Assembly: GCF_010728925.1 (NCBI RefSeq)
Contig: NZ_AP022608.1
Location: forward strand, 930,001-994,000
Direction: 5' to 3'
DNA: 64,000 nucleotides
DNA from: Mycolicibacterium gadium
Lineage (GTDB): Bacteria; Actinomycetota; Actinomycetes; Mycobacteriales; Mycobacteriaceae
The notes under the pieces were generated by a model. The model had not been told where the DNA came from. It did not search any database and worked only from the letters and a program-made list of their open reading frames with translations. Each line of letters opens with the position of its first letter. The stretch's first letter is position 1. Shown here piece after piece: positions 35,620-44,012 of the stretch. A program made the position numbers and the translations under genes.

Positions 35620-36054
35620 CCCCGGGAACGCCCTCGGGCGTCGGAATTCATCCACCCCGCTTGGGCTTTTCCGCTGCGTCCGAGTCAACTCGGCCGGCCG
35701 GGCGGTCTGGGAGGCGCTGCCGCATTGCCGCAACCAACGCCGGCAACTGCTGGCAAACCAAAGATGTGGTAGCTGCGAACTATCGCCGGCTTCGTGTATC
35801 CGCCTGGCAGCCGCCCGCATTACGGGGTCCACAGAAACCCAGAAGCTCGCATATGCGTTGCTGGGGGGAGTCGAGCGGGTGCGCTTGCCAGGCTGTCTGG
35901 GGGATGGCCGTGCACCGGAGGATTGCGGGACGATACGCTGGCGTCATCCAGTCCGACCACCCTCCACTCTCCACCGTGCTCTTAGCCGCGATGCCGATCG
36001 CCGCTCGGGCAGCAAGCTTTTGTCGGAAGGTCGATTCAGGTCTGGGGGTGGGGG
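35620..36054. other. Intergenic region between MBL-fold gene and GGDEF gene
   Basis: About 435 bases. Frames on both strands stay open but lack conserved residues and a ribosome site, and I see no gene. It must hold the promoter of the plus-strand GGDEF gene at 36055 and probably that of the minus-strand gene. Confidence 0.5.
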
Positions 36055-37155
36055 ATGGCCTCGCGGTCTAAGCGTTGGTTGAAGCAGCCTGATCAATACG
36101 ACTGGCTCAGTGCCTATCTGAATGAGCGTGGGCTGCAGGTGCTGTGGCGCCGCGCGACGTTCGGCTTCACCGTGACCACAGCCGCGCTGCCCATCGTCAT
36201 GCTGTGGAGTCCGTTCGGGCCGGACAATCCCGCGCGGGCCGCGCTCGCTGTCGCAGCGGCAGCGGTCGCTATCGCCGGTGGACTCCTCTGGCTGCTTCGT
36301 TGGCCTACGCGGCGGCAGTCCGTGATCTTTTCGACGATGGCTACGGTGGCCATTGCGGCCACCTGCTTTACGTTTTCCAATCCGTACCCTGCGCTGGGTG
36401 CGTGCGCGACCTTCGCCGTCATCGGCGGTTTTGCCGCCTACTTCCACACGATTGGCCTCGTCGTCGCAAACCTTGCCGTGGCCGCGGTGTGCTCGACGAT
36501 CATGGCCTTCCGACTCATCACCACCACCGGTGACGTCGCGCTGACGATTGCCACACTGGTCACGGTCGCGTCGCTCAATATCGGCGTGCCGTTTGGAATC
36601 CTGTCGTTGGTGCACACGTTTCGCTCCGATCTGCGGGGCTCGGATCGTGATCCGCTCACCGGGCTCCTGAATCGGCGTTCGTTCCACAACTCGGTCTACG
36701 AACTCATGATGCTTCATCAGAGTCCTGCGGGGATTTACGTAGTGATGGCGATGATCGACCTGGATAACTTCAAGCAACTGAACGACACTCGAGGCCACGC
36801 CGCGGGGGATCAGGCGCTGGTCAGCGTTGGCGCGGCGCTTCGCGAGAACTGCCGCGCCACTGCGGTGATCGGCAGGGTGGGTGGCGAAGAGTTCGTGGTC
36901 GCCGACATCGATACCGCTCCGAACCCCGCCAAACTGGCCGAGGGGTTAAGGCAGGCCATCGCCAGAATTCCTTTTCCGGTGACAGCAAGTATCGGTACGG
37001 CGGCCGCCCCGCTCGACACGGACTCGGCCAGCGCCAACCTCCAACTCATCAACGATCTGATCCGCACGTCTGACACGGCGATGTACGAGGCCAAGCGCGC
37101 GGGTGGCAATCGGGTGTGTCACTATCCGACGCTGCTGCCCGCAGCGGGAAGTTGA
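36055..37155 (+). CDS. Membrane GGDEF diguanylate cyclase
   Basis: 366 residues. Six hydrophobic segments between about 35 and 188 form a membrane sensor. The GGDEF domain starts at RDPLTGLLNRRSFHNSV (Asp200), has AMIDLDNFKQLNDTRGHAAGD, and the active motif GGEEF at 276-280, so diguanylate cyclase activity is expected. The inhibitory site, RxxD five residues before the motif, reads RATA (267-270): the Asp is lost, so product inhibition by c-di-GMP should be weak. No EAL domain follows. It makes c-di-GMP from two GTP at the membrane. Confidence 0.88.
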   Translation: MASRSKRWLKQPDQYDWLSAYLNERGLQVLWRRATFGFTVTTAALPIVMLWSPFGPDNPARAALAVAAAAVAIAGGLLWLLRWPTRRQSVIFSTMATVAIAATCFTFSNPYPALGACATFAVIGGFAAYFHTIGLVVANLAVAAVCSTIMAFRLITTTGDVALTIATLVTVASLNIGVPFGILSLVHTFRSDLRGSDRDPLTGLLNRRSFHNSVYELMMLHQSPAGIYVVMAMIDLDNFKQLNDTRGHAAGDQALVSVGAALRENCRATAVIGRVGGEEFVVADIDTAPNPAKLAEGLRQAIARIPFPVTASIGTAAAPLDTDSASANLQLINDLIRTSDTAMYEAKRAGGNRVCHYPTLLPAAGS

Positions 37156-37206
37156 GCCCGCCCTACGCGACGTGTGGGATCGGGCAGTTTTGGGCAGTGT
37201 GGAGGT

Positions 37207-37668
37207 ATGAGCAACAACCAGAAGGTCACCGTCGAAAGAACCATCGCGGCACCCGTCGAGGCTATTTTCGACGTCCTTTCCAATCCTGAGCGGCACCCGG
37301 CGCTCGATGGTTCGGGGTTTGTGCGCAGTGTGGACCACGCCGATCGGATACAGAAAGTCGGCGAGGTGTTCACGATGAACATGCAGGGCGACCACATGGG
37401 CGGCGAGTACAAGACCGACAATCACGTGTCCGGCTACGTGAAAGACAAGCTGCTGGCATGGAAGACGGCGCCCGCCGGAACCGAGCCTCCCGGGTGGGAG
37501 TGGCTGTGGGAATTGGAGCCGCAGGGGCCCGGGGAGACGCTGGTTCGCCATACCTACGACTGGTCGAAGGTCACCGACAAGGAGCTTCTGAAGAAGGTGA
37601 AGTTCCCGCTGGTCACCGAGGACCAGCTGACGGATACGCTCGCTCGACTCGCTGAGATGTCGTCCTGA
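37207..37668 (+). CDS. SRPBCC-family (polyketide cyclase-like) protein
   Basis: 153 residues from the ATG at 37207 (MSNNQKVTVERTIAAPVEAI); GGAGG lies unusually close, directly before it. The fold is seen in VTVERTIAAPVEAIFDVLSNPERHPAL, the central strands (VFTMNMQGDHMGGEYKTDN) and the long C-terminal helix (TEDQLTDTLARLAEM). SRPBCC proteins bind hydrophobic ligands in a cavity; none can be named. It stands alone, 51 bases after the GGDEF gene. Confidence 0.78.
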   Translation: MSNNQKVTVERTIAAPVEAIFDVLSNPERHPALDGSGFVRSVDHADRIQKVGEVFTMNMQGDHMGGEYKTDNHVSGYVKDKLLAWKTAPAGTEPPGWEWLWELEPQGPGETLVRHTYDWSKVTDKELLKKVKFPLVTEDQLTDTLARLAEMSS

Positions 37669-37762
37669 TGGCGTAATAGAACTCTCCGCGCTGCGTCACG
37701 CCCACGACATGGCGCACAAACACCGACATACCGTTGTCGCGACTGTGTCCGAGGCTGATCCC

Positions 37763-38167
37763 ATGAATGAGAACGCGGACATGGTGCATACCAACTGGGC
37801 CGCAGCGGATGCAGCACTAGCGGTGTGGTTAGAGATGTGGAACACGGACAGCGAGATCGCCCGCCGGATCTGCAGCGAGGATTTCCGCATTCACTTCTTG
37901 AACTCCGACACCGACGGGTCGAACCCGGGCGACGACGTGCTGGGTGCGGAGAGTTTCGCTCGATTCCTGGACACGTATCGCGAGCTACATCCGGATGTGG
38001 TGTTCACGGAGGTCGCGCGGGCCGTGGACGGCGCGCACGGACGGATGCTGTGGAACGTGCGAGAAGGGGAGGTCGCTGCGGGCGGGGTCGATGTCTTCGA
38101 CTTCACCGAGGATGGGCTGATCCGCGAAGTGTGGTCGGTGGGAGGGACTCGCGCGCACCTCACCTGA
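37763..38167 (+). CDS. NTF2/SnoaL-like protein
   Basis: 134 residues from the ATG at 37763; an upstream ATG at 37709 would add 18 residues without conserved character. The cone-shaped fold is suggested by AAADAALAVWLEMWNTDSEIARRICSEDF, SFARFLDTYRELHPDVVF and DVFDFTEDGLIREVWSVGG. Such proteins bind or isomerise small ligands. It is followed after 21 bases by a WYL-type regulator on the same strand, which may control it. Confidence 0.75.
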   Translation: MNENADMVHTNWAAADAALAVWLEMWNTDSEIARRICSEDFRIHFLNSDTDGSNPGDDVLGAESFARFLDTYRELHPDVVFTEVARAVDGAHGRMLWNVREGEVAAGGVDVFDFTEDGLIREVWSVGGTRAHLT

Positions 38168-38188
38168 GAGCGGGGGAGACTCATATTC

Positions 38189-38881
38189 ATGCGGAGAGCC
38201 GAGCGGTTGTACGCGCTGGTCGATCTGCTTCGGGGATCACGTCGGCCATTGTCGGCCGCCCGGCTCTCGGAGGAGTTCGAGGTTTCGAAGCGCACGATTG
38301 AGCGCGACATCCAGTCGCTCCAACTCGCGGGGGTCCCGATCTATGCCGACTACGGGGTGTCGGGCGGGTATTCGATTTTGCGGGAACATTCGCTGCCGCC
38401 GCTGAATCTCACGGTGCCGGAGTCGCTGGCGGTGCTGGCTGGGCTTGGCTTGCTGGAGAACTCGCCGTATGGCGCGGCGGCGCGTCGGGCGCGGGCCAAG
38501 GTTCTCGCGATCAGCCGCGAGGATCAGCTCGTGCCAGTGGATGAGGCCTTGGCGTCGATGTTCGTCATCGACGCCCAGCCGCCGTCCGAGGCGGCGATCT
38601 CGCTGATTCCCGAGGCGATCGCCGCGCGCAGGGTCATACGGCTGGACTACACCTCCGAGGACGGCCAGACCCATACCACCCGTGACGTGGAGGCGATGGG
38701 TCTGCTGCGCGGAGGTGATTCGTGGATGTTCGTGGGATGGTGTCGGCTGCGTGAAGGCATCCGCGGATTTCACCTCGACCGCATCCGGCACCTGGAGATC
38801 ACCGCAGAGGTGTTTCCCGAACGCGATCCAGCGGTGCTGGACGCGGACCTGTCGCGGTGGCGGACGCGACGGCTCGGGTGA
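38189..38881 (+). CDS. WYL-domain transcriptional regulator
   Basis: 230 residues. The N-terminal winged helix MRRAERLYALVDLLRGSRRP, SAARLSEEFEVSKRTIERDI and GVSGGYSILRE is of the HTH_11/DeoR-like type; the WYL domain is in the C-terminal half (RRVIRLDYTSEDGQTHTTRD, MGLLRGGDSWMFVGWCRLRE, FHLDRIRHLEIT). WYL domains sense nucleic-acid or nucleotide ligands. It lies 21 bases behind the NTF2-like gene and converges on the LLM oxidoreductase gene. Confidence 0.87.
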   Translation: MRRAERLYALVDLLRGSRRPLSAARLSEEFEVSKRTIERDIQSLQLAGVPIYADYGVSGGYSILREHSLPPLNLTVPESLAVLAGLGLLENSPYGAAARRARAKVLAISREDQLVPVDEALASMFVIDAQPPSEAAISLIPEAIAARRVIRLDYTSEDGQTHTTRDVEAMGLLRGGDSWMFVGWCRLREGIRGFHLDRIRHLEITAEVFPERDPAVLDADLSRWRTRRLG

Positions 38882-38890
38882 TGGTCGTGG

Positions 38891-39700
38891 TTATCCGTTG
38901 TCCCGCCACGCGAGTATCTGCTTGAGAGACGCGATGTCGTAACCGTTGTCGGCCGTGAGTTCGGTCTGGAACAAAGTGACTCCTGCCTCGCGGAAGGCAT
39001 CGGCGCTGTCAGCGTTCTCCCACAGCGTCGAGCGCTCGATATCGGCGCCGTTGCGCCCGAATGCCGCTGCGAGTTCGTCGACGCGGTCGCTGAGCCTGCG
39101 GAACGCGTCCAGCTCCTGGAACGCGTGCCAGATATCGGCGTGCCGGGCCACGGCGGGCAGCGAGCGTTTGGGCCCGGTGCCGCCGATGAGGATGGGGACC
39201 TTACGCGTAGGTGGCGGAATCAGTGCAGCGAGCCGGTTCTCGATGCGAATCAGGCTCTCGTCGAACAGATCGAAACGGGAGCCGAAGGTCCCGAACTCGT
39301 AACCGTAGGTGGTGTAGTCCTTTTCGTACCAACCCGCGCCGAGGCCCAGGATGAGTCGGCCTCCGCCGATGTGGTCGACGGTTCGGGCCATGTCGGCGAG
39401 CAGGTCCGCGTTGCGGTAGCCGACGCCGGTGACGAGGAGTCCGATCTCGGCGTGTGAGGTGATCTCGCCCCACGACGCGAGCGCGGTCCAGCCCTCGAAG
39501 TTGGAGACGTCGGGCTGCTCGTCGAACAGGACGGGCTTCCCGTCGACGAGGGCCTTCATCGCCGGGCGGTGGAAGTGGTCGTAGCCGAAGATCACGTCGA
39601 CACCGAGGTCGTCGGCCGCCAGGACGGCGTCGCGCCATGTGCGGTAGTCGGGCGCGCCGCCGGGCTGGATCTGCACGGCGACGCGAACGGGACGGGTCAT
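38891..39700 (-). CDS. LLM-class (F420-dependent-type) oxidoreductase
   Basis: 269 residues from the ATG at 39700, with AGGAG seven bases before it. The TIM barrel of the luciferase-like family shows DLGVDVIFGYDHFHRPAM, VTGVGYRNADLLADMARTVDHI, GGGRLILGLGAGWYEKDYTTYG and VPILIGGTGPKRSLPAVARH. Mycobacterial members mostly use F420, but the cofactor (F420 or FMN) cannot be decided here. The barrel is shorter than usual (269 residues). Substrate unknown. Confidence 0.85.
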   Translation of the reverse strand: MTRPVRVAVQIQPGGAPDYRTWRDAVLAADDLGVDVIFGYDHFHRPAMKALVDGKPVLFDEQPDVSNFEGWTALASWGEITSHAEIGLLVTGVGYRNADLLADMARTVDHIGGGRLILGLGAGWYEKDYTTYGYEFGTFGSRFDLFDESLIRIENRLAALIPPPTRKVPILIGGTGPKRSLPAVARHADIWHAFQELDAFRRLSDRVDELAAAFGRNGADIERSTLWENADSADAFREAGVTLFQTELTADNGYDIASLKQILAWRDNG

Positions 39701-39818
39701 GGATGCTCCTGAGTCGGGAGTGGGCGACTCTTGAGCCAAGTCATCGAGTCCGGGGTTTATTCCTGACGCAGTGTCACTCTGAGGGCGCCGTCATGGATAT
39801 ATGTGCGCAACGACGCTG

Positions 39819-41534
39819 TCAGAGTGACATTGCGACCGACTCAGCCAGGATGGCCCGCGCTGCGCGCTCGGCGATCAACATGACCGGCGCGTTGGTGTTG
39901 CCGGACGTGATCGTGGGCATCGCCGAAGCGTCAGCCACTCGAAGGCCGGCGACGCCGTACACGCGGCAGTCGGTGTCTAGCACTGCCTCGGACGACCGCG
40001 GAAGGCCCCGTGCGTCAAAGGATCCCATCGCGCAGGTACCCACCGGATGGAAGATGGTCGTGCCGAGTTCACCGGCCGCCGCCTGCAGGTCCTCGTCGCT
40101 CACCAGTTGCGGGCCGGGAAGCAATTCTTCTGGGCGATAGCGGGCAAGGGACGGCGCCGCCATGATCTGTCGGGTCATCCGGAGGCCGCATACGGCAGCT
40201 TGACGATCGGCGTCGGTGGACAGGTAGTTGCACGAGATCTTGGGGTAGGTCAGCGGATCTGCACTGGCTATGCGGACATGGCCACGCGAGCTGGGGCGCA
40301 GATTGCAGACTGAGGGAGTGATCGCTCCGAACGGGTGCAGAGGTTCGCCGAACTTGGCCAACGACAGGGGCTGCACATGCCACTCCAGATCGGGACTGGC
40401 AAGCGCGGGTTCGCTTTTGGCGAAAGCTCCCAGCGTGGAAGGCGGCATCGTCATGGGCCCTGAGCGCAGCGCCAAGTACTGAAGTCCCATACCGGCACGG
40501 GTGATCCAATTGCGGTACAGCGTGTTGACGGTGCGGGCGCCCCGGACCCGGTAGATCGTCCGAAGCTGGAGATGGTCCTGGAGGTTTTCGCCCACACCCG
40601 GCAGGTCGACAGCCACAGGTATTTGATGCTGGGTAAGCAGCCCGGCCGGGCCCAGACCAGATGCCTGCATAAGCTGTGGCGACCCGATAGCTCCGGCGCT
40701 CAAGATCACCTCTCGGCGCGCCTGAACGTCGATGATGTGGCCGTCTTTGAGCAGCCGCACGCCGGTCGCGCGGCGCTGAGCTGTGGTCCAGGCACCGCGA
40801 CGTTGATGGTCGAGGACTCGACCGTCCGTCAGCAGCTTCAAGGCCTGGGTGTGGGTGTAGATGGTGAGATTCGGTCGATGCGCGACGGGATGCAGGAACG
40901 CGTCGGCCATCGACCAGCGACGGCCGCGCTTTTGGTTGACGTGAAAATACGCGCTTCCGGAGTTGTCACCGCGGTTGAACTCGTCGATCGGGGAGATGCC
41001 CAACTCGGCAGCGGCCGCCTGCCAGGCGTCCAGGATCTTCCAGCGCACCCGGGGCCGCTCGACGCGAATCTCACCACCGGCGCCGTGCCACTCGTCGGAG
41101 CCGCCGAAGTAGTCCTCCAGCTCCCGGTAGATCGCCAGCGTCTCGCCAGCACCGTTCGAGCCACCCCAGCGCCAACGGTCGTCACCGGTCGCCCGCGCCC
41201 ACAGGTCGTAATCAGAGGCTTGGCCGCGCATGTGGATCATCGCGTTGATCGACGAGCTGCCGCCGATCACGCGGCCGCGCGCGTAGTGAATGCTGCGCCC
41301 GGCCAACCCCGGGTCGGCCTCCGTCGTGAAGCACCAGTCGGTGCGGGGGTTGGCGATCGTGTACAGGTAGCCCACGGGCACCTTGATCCAGAACCAGTCG
41401 TCCGTACCGCCGGCCTCGATCAAGAGCACCCGGTGGTCGGGATCGGCGCTGAGCCGGTTCGCCAGCAGGCAGCCCGCACTGCCTGCTCCCACGATGATGA
41501 AATCGAATTCGGCTGGGCTGACGACGGGATTCAC
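39819..41534 (-). CDS. GMC-family (choline dehydrogenase-like) oxidoreductase
   Basis: 571 residues from a GTG at 41534 with GGAGGAAG just before it. The FAD motif is DFIIVGAGSAGCLLANRL; the GMC signatures are YARGRVIGGSSSINAMIHMRG and LSAGAIGSPQLMQASGLGP, and the active-site pair is His in TTIFHPVGTCAMG and Asn in SGNTNAPVMLIAE. It oxidises an alcohol to an aldehyde or ketone with FAD. The substrate is not determined; the closest general type is choline/alcohol dehydrogenase. The frame stays open 100 codons upstream, but only the chosen start abuts the FAD motif. Confidence 0.87.
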   Translation of the reverse strand: MNPVVSPAEFDFIIVGAGSAGCLLANRLSADPDHRVLLIEAGGTDDWFWIKVPVGYLYTIANPRTDWCFTTEADPGLAGRSIHYARGRVIGGSSSINAMIHMRGQASDYDLWARATGDDRWRWGGSNGAGETLAIYRELEDYFGGSDEWHGAGGEIRVERPRVRWKILDAWQAAAAELGISPIDEFNRGDNSGSAYFHVNQKRGRRWSMADAFLHPVAHRPNLTIYTHTQALKLLTDGRVLDHQRRGAWTTAQRRATGVRLLKDGHIIDVQARREVILSAGAIGSPQLMQASGLGPAGLLTQHQIPVAVDLPGVGENLQDHLQLRTIYRVRGARTVNTLYRNWITRAGMGLQYLALRSGPMTMPPSTLGAFAKSEPALASPDLEWHVQPLSLAKFGEPLHPFGAITPSVCNLRPSSRGHVRIASADPLTYPKISCNYLSTDADRQAAVCGLRMTRQIMAAPSLARYRPEELLPGPQLVSDEDLQAAAGELGTTIFHPVGTCAMGSFDARGLPRSSEAVLDTDCRVYGVAGLRVADASAMPTITSGNTNAPVMLIAERAARAILAESVAMSL

Positions 41535-41600
41535 CTTCCTCCATGAGTCGATACGGCATTCGACGATCGCACACGGGGGACGACTAAGTCGACAGAGCTG

Positions 41601-41789
41601 TTGGAATACAGACGCGAAGAGCCCACTTGGAAGGGAGAAGTGATCTCCCTCAACCCGAGAGCAGAAAGGGCGCAAGTGGTAATCAGCCAACTCGCAACGC
41701 GGGTCGCCGTCTTCCTCTCCAGTCGGGCAGGTGCCAACCTCACGGGCACCGTCGTTCCCGTCGACGGTGGGATCGCCACGACCGCGTGA
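41601..41789 (+). pseudogene. SDR C-terminal remnant
   Basis: A 62-codon frame ends VVISQLATRVAVFLSSRAGANLTGTVV... with VVPVDGGIATTA. Residues from about 38 on match the last strand and helix of short-chain dehydrogenases (VAFLASDRASxITGxxxPVDGG), with one segment between LAT and VAVFL deleted. The rest of the enzyme (cofactor-binding start, active site) is absent. It lies between the GMC oxidase and the dienelactone-hydrolase-like gene and is likely decay debris. Confidence 0.6.
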
Positions 41790-41954
41790 ACAGTCGATAC
41801 GAACTCCCGGAGTATTAACTTTGACGTTCTCCAAAGTCGCTGCACCACTGTGCTATTCAGGAGTTTTGCTACGGTCGTCGGTAGGCGTTGAGGGCGCGAT
41901 TCGCCGAGCGCGAAACCGACGACGGCGTCGCTGGTCGCGCGTTACGGTGAGTGC

Positions 41955-42716
41955 ATGATCGTGGTCCAAGAGGTCGAGTACGACGTCGACGGACTGACGA
42001 TGATCGCCCACCTGGCTCACCCCGATGGCGAGGGGCCGTGGCCGGCTGTGCTGATCGGTCACGACGGAGTCGGTCTCGAGCACTATCAACGTCGCCGCGC
42101 CGACATCCTCGCCGAGCGGGGATACGTCGCGCTCGCGTTGGACTACCACGCCGGCAGAACGTATTTCGGTCAACCGCAGGCGATGTTGGACCGGGTCATG
42201 CCGCTGCTGGCCGACCCCGCCCGCATGCACGCGATAGGTCGTGCGGGGCTCGACGCCCTCCTCGCCGTTCCTGGCGTCGACACGACGCGTCTCGCGGCGC
42301 TCGGATACGGCGCCGGCGGGCGCATCGTTCTCGAACTCGCCAGAACGGGCACGCCGTTCGTCGCGGTCGCCGTCGTCCACCCGGCCTTGCCGGCCGCCTG
42401 CGCCGACGACTGGACCGACGTCGGCGCGACGTTTCTGTTGTGCACGGGTTCCGAGGATCCGCTGTGCACCCCCGAGCAGCTGACGTCATTCGCATCCGCG
42501 TTGCAGGAGGCCGGAAGGGACTGGTACGTCCACGTTTATGGTGGCGCTCAACACGCCTTCTGGGCCGATCCGATGTCGTCGGCCGATGAGGGCACCCCGG
42601 ACCACCCGGTGGCCACGGTCCCAGGAGTAGGGCATCACGCCGCCCATGAGCGACGGGCGTGGCGGGCGGTGCTGGATCTGTTCGATGACGCGATACGCCA
42701 ACCCGACGGCAGTTGA
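41955..42716 (+). CDS. Dienelactone hydrolase-like protein lacking the nucleophile
   Basis: 253 residues from the ATG at 41955 (MIVVQEVEYDVDGLTMIAHL). The fold is clear: PAVLIGHDGVGLEHY, LAERGYVALALDYHAGRTYF, acid Asp167 in TGSEDPLCTP and base His199 in GGAQHAFWADP. The nucleophile elbow reads LGYGAGGR (117-122), with Gly119 where dienelactone hydrolases have Cys. The enzyme may be inactive or do other chemistry. The next gene downstream is on the opposite strand. Confidence 0.82.
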   Translation: MIVVQEVEYDVDGLTMIAHLAHPDGEGPWPAVLIGHDGVGLEHYQRRRADILAERGYVALALDYHAGRTYFGQPQAMLDRVMPLLADPARMHAIGRAGLDALLAVPGVDTTRLAALGYGAGGRIVLELARTGTPFVAVAVVHPALPAACADDWTDVGATFLLCTGSEDPLCTPEQLTSFASALQEAGRDWYVHVYGGAQHAFWADPMSSADEGTPDHPVATVPGVGHHAAHERRAWRAVLDLFDDAIRQPDGS

Positions 42717-42737
42717 GTCGGGTCCTGATTGAACCTG

Positions 42738-42896
42738 TCAATCAGGGGAGCGATCGTCCTGCTCGTTCCGACGGCGCGCCGCGTCGATGATCTCGGGCGG
42801 GGCCGGCCGCCGCAACCAGGCACGTATCCGCAACAAGCCGCCGACGATGATGCCGACGGCAAGCACCGCAACAAGAATCCACAGAGCGGTGGACAT
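42738..42896 (-). CDS. Small single-TM membrane protein
   Basis: 52 residues from the ATG at 42896 (MSTALWILVAVLAVGIIVGG). One hydrophobic helix (residues 5-22) is followed by a basic, then charged tail (RIRAWLRRPAPPEIIDAARR, ending DRSPD), so the tail probably faces the cytoplasm. An ATG 45 bases upstream gives a longer form without further hydrophobic character. Function unknown. Confidence 0.6.
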   Translation of the reverse strand: MSTALWILVAVLAVGIIVGGLLRIRAWLRRPAPPEIIDAARRRNEQDDRSPD

Positions 42897-43026
42897 ACGG
42901 CTATTGTCCGCCCGCGCCATGGTGCCGCGTTGATGCGACACTCCGCATCGTCCTCGATCTATGAACGTGGGCAGTCTCGCGCCTGAGTTCGGGAATCGTG
43001 CCGGGGGACACGGGGTTGGTCAGATC

Positions 43027-43461
43027 ATGTCGAAAATGACCAGCACGGAACGCGAGACTTACCTGGCCGATCTGCACGTTGGTGTCGTTGCCGTCGAACG
43101 CCCTGATCGCGCACCGCTGTCTGTACCGATCTGGTATGCCTTCGAGCCCGGCGGCGAGGTTCTCGTCTCCAGCTTGGCGGGGTCGCTCAAAGCTCGACTC
43201 ATCACCGCTGCCGGCCGCTTCTCCATCACTGCTCAAGATGAGACCTATCCATACCGCTACGTCACTGCCGAAGGGTCAGTGACCTCGATCGAGACAGCCG
43301 ACGACGCGACCATGAGAGCGATCGCCGTTCGCTATCTCGGCGAGGAGGGGGGCAACGCGTTCACAGAGTCGTTCGCCAGGGAAAATCCTGACGCTGAGTC
43401 GCTTTTGTTCCGGATGCGACCCGAGCGCTGGCTCAGCGTCGACTACTCCAAAGAGTCCTAA
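43027..43461 (+). CDS. Pyridoxamine 5'-phosphate oxidase-family (flavin/F420-binding) protein
   Basis: 144 residues from the ATG at 43027 (MSKMTSTERETYLADLHVGV). The split-barrel pattern is ADLHVGVVAVERPDRAPLSVPIWYAFEPGG, VLVSSLAGSLKARLITAAGR, and YVTAEGSVTSIE, as in TIGR03618/Rv1155-like F420 or FMN proteins. It has no clear catalytic signature, and the substrate is unknown. The next genes downstream are in the IS21 element at 43848. Confidence 0.8.
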   Translation: MSKMTSTERETYLADLHVGVVAVERPDRAPLSVPIWYAFEPGGEVLVSSLAGSLKARLITAAGRFSITAQDETYPYRYVTAEGSVTSIETADDATMRAIAVRYLGEEGGNAFTESFARENPDAESLLFRMRPERWLSVDYSKES

Positions 43462-43820
43462 TTGCGGTTTGGCTCGTTTGTGGTGATGGGTTGTCCGGTC
43501 TAAATGATGTCGTGAATGTTCACAGAGGTTGTCGGTTGTCCTTTTACGGCCCCTCATACCGGTCGTGTTGCGCTGGACGAAGATAACGCCTGGCACCCAC
43601 CGTCGCAGAGGCAAATCGCCCTTGGGGGCGAACACATGAACGAGGCACCCCCTGCGTCCCTGATTCATCAGATGAAAACGTCGTAGTTTACTGGTGACCC
43701 GCCATATTCGATTCGGCCGTATTCCTGGCCGGCCAAGCACCGAACGCCGCTAAAGGCAATGGGTGGAAGGGTTTTGCAACGCAGCTGAAATGACGAGAAG
43801 GCGCGGAGGTCGGCAAGAGG

Positions 43821-43840
43821 CCGGGCGGATTGCCGCCCGG
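43821..43840. terminator. Hairpin next to the IS21 insertion point
   Basis: CCGGGCGG-ATTG-CCGCCCGG: a perfect 8-bp stem and 4-base loop, ending 1 base before the left target duplication. It may be a terminator or simply a structured target chosen by the element. No T tract. Confidence 0.5.
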
Positions 43841-43841
43841 G

Positions 43842-43847
43842 TCCAAG
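43842..43847. repeat. IS21 target-site duplication, left copy (TCCAAG)
   Basis: TCCAAG directly before the left inverted repeat (TGTC...) and repeated directly after the right end at 46481-46486. A perfect 6-bp duplication fits the 4-8 bp made by IS21-type transposition. Confidence 0.85.
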
Positions 43848-44012
43848 TGTCAGCTGCCAGGTGAATGGGACCACTTTAGGGCTGGTTTTGCCATGAGCAT
43901 GGGACCACCTGTTTGTCATTGATGGGACCACCTGGCTGGCTGGTTTGCCAGTTATGGGACCACCCCGGCGTGGCGTGGGTTCTTCCGGTTGTTGGGCCGC
44001 TGTATTGGCCCA

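Larger units (their letters stand above)
43462..43847. other. Intergenic DNA between PPOX gene and IS21 element
   Basis: 386 bases. A 56-codon plus-strand frame (43516-43686, MFTEVVGCPFTAPHTGRVAL) has no recognisable domain and only a weak ribosome site, so I do not call it as a gene. The far end holds a strong hairpin and one copy of the IS target duplication. Confidence 0.45.

Noticed and set aside
41818..41837. Inverted repeat ACTTTG-n8-CAAAGT before the dienelactone-hydrolase-like gene as an operator
   Set aside because: Arms of six with an 8-base spacer are expected by chance; it is 118 bases from the start and has no regulator nearby.
43516..43686. A 56-codon frame MFTEVVGCPFT... before the IS21 element as a gene
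   Set aside because: No family, weak ribosome site, next to a mobile-element junction.
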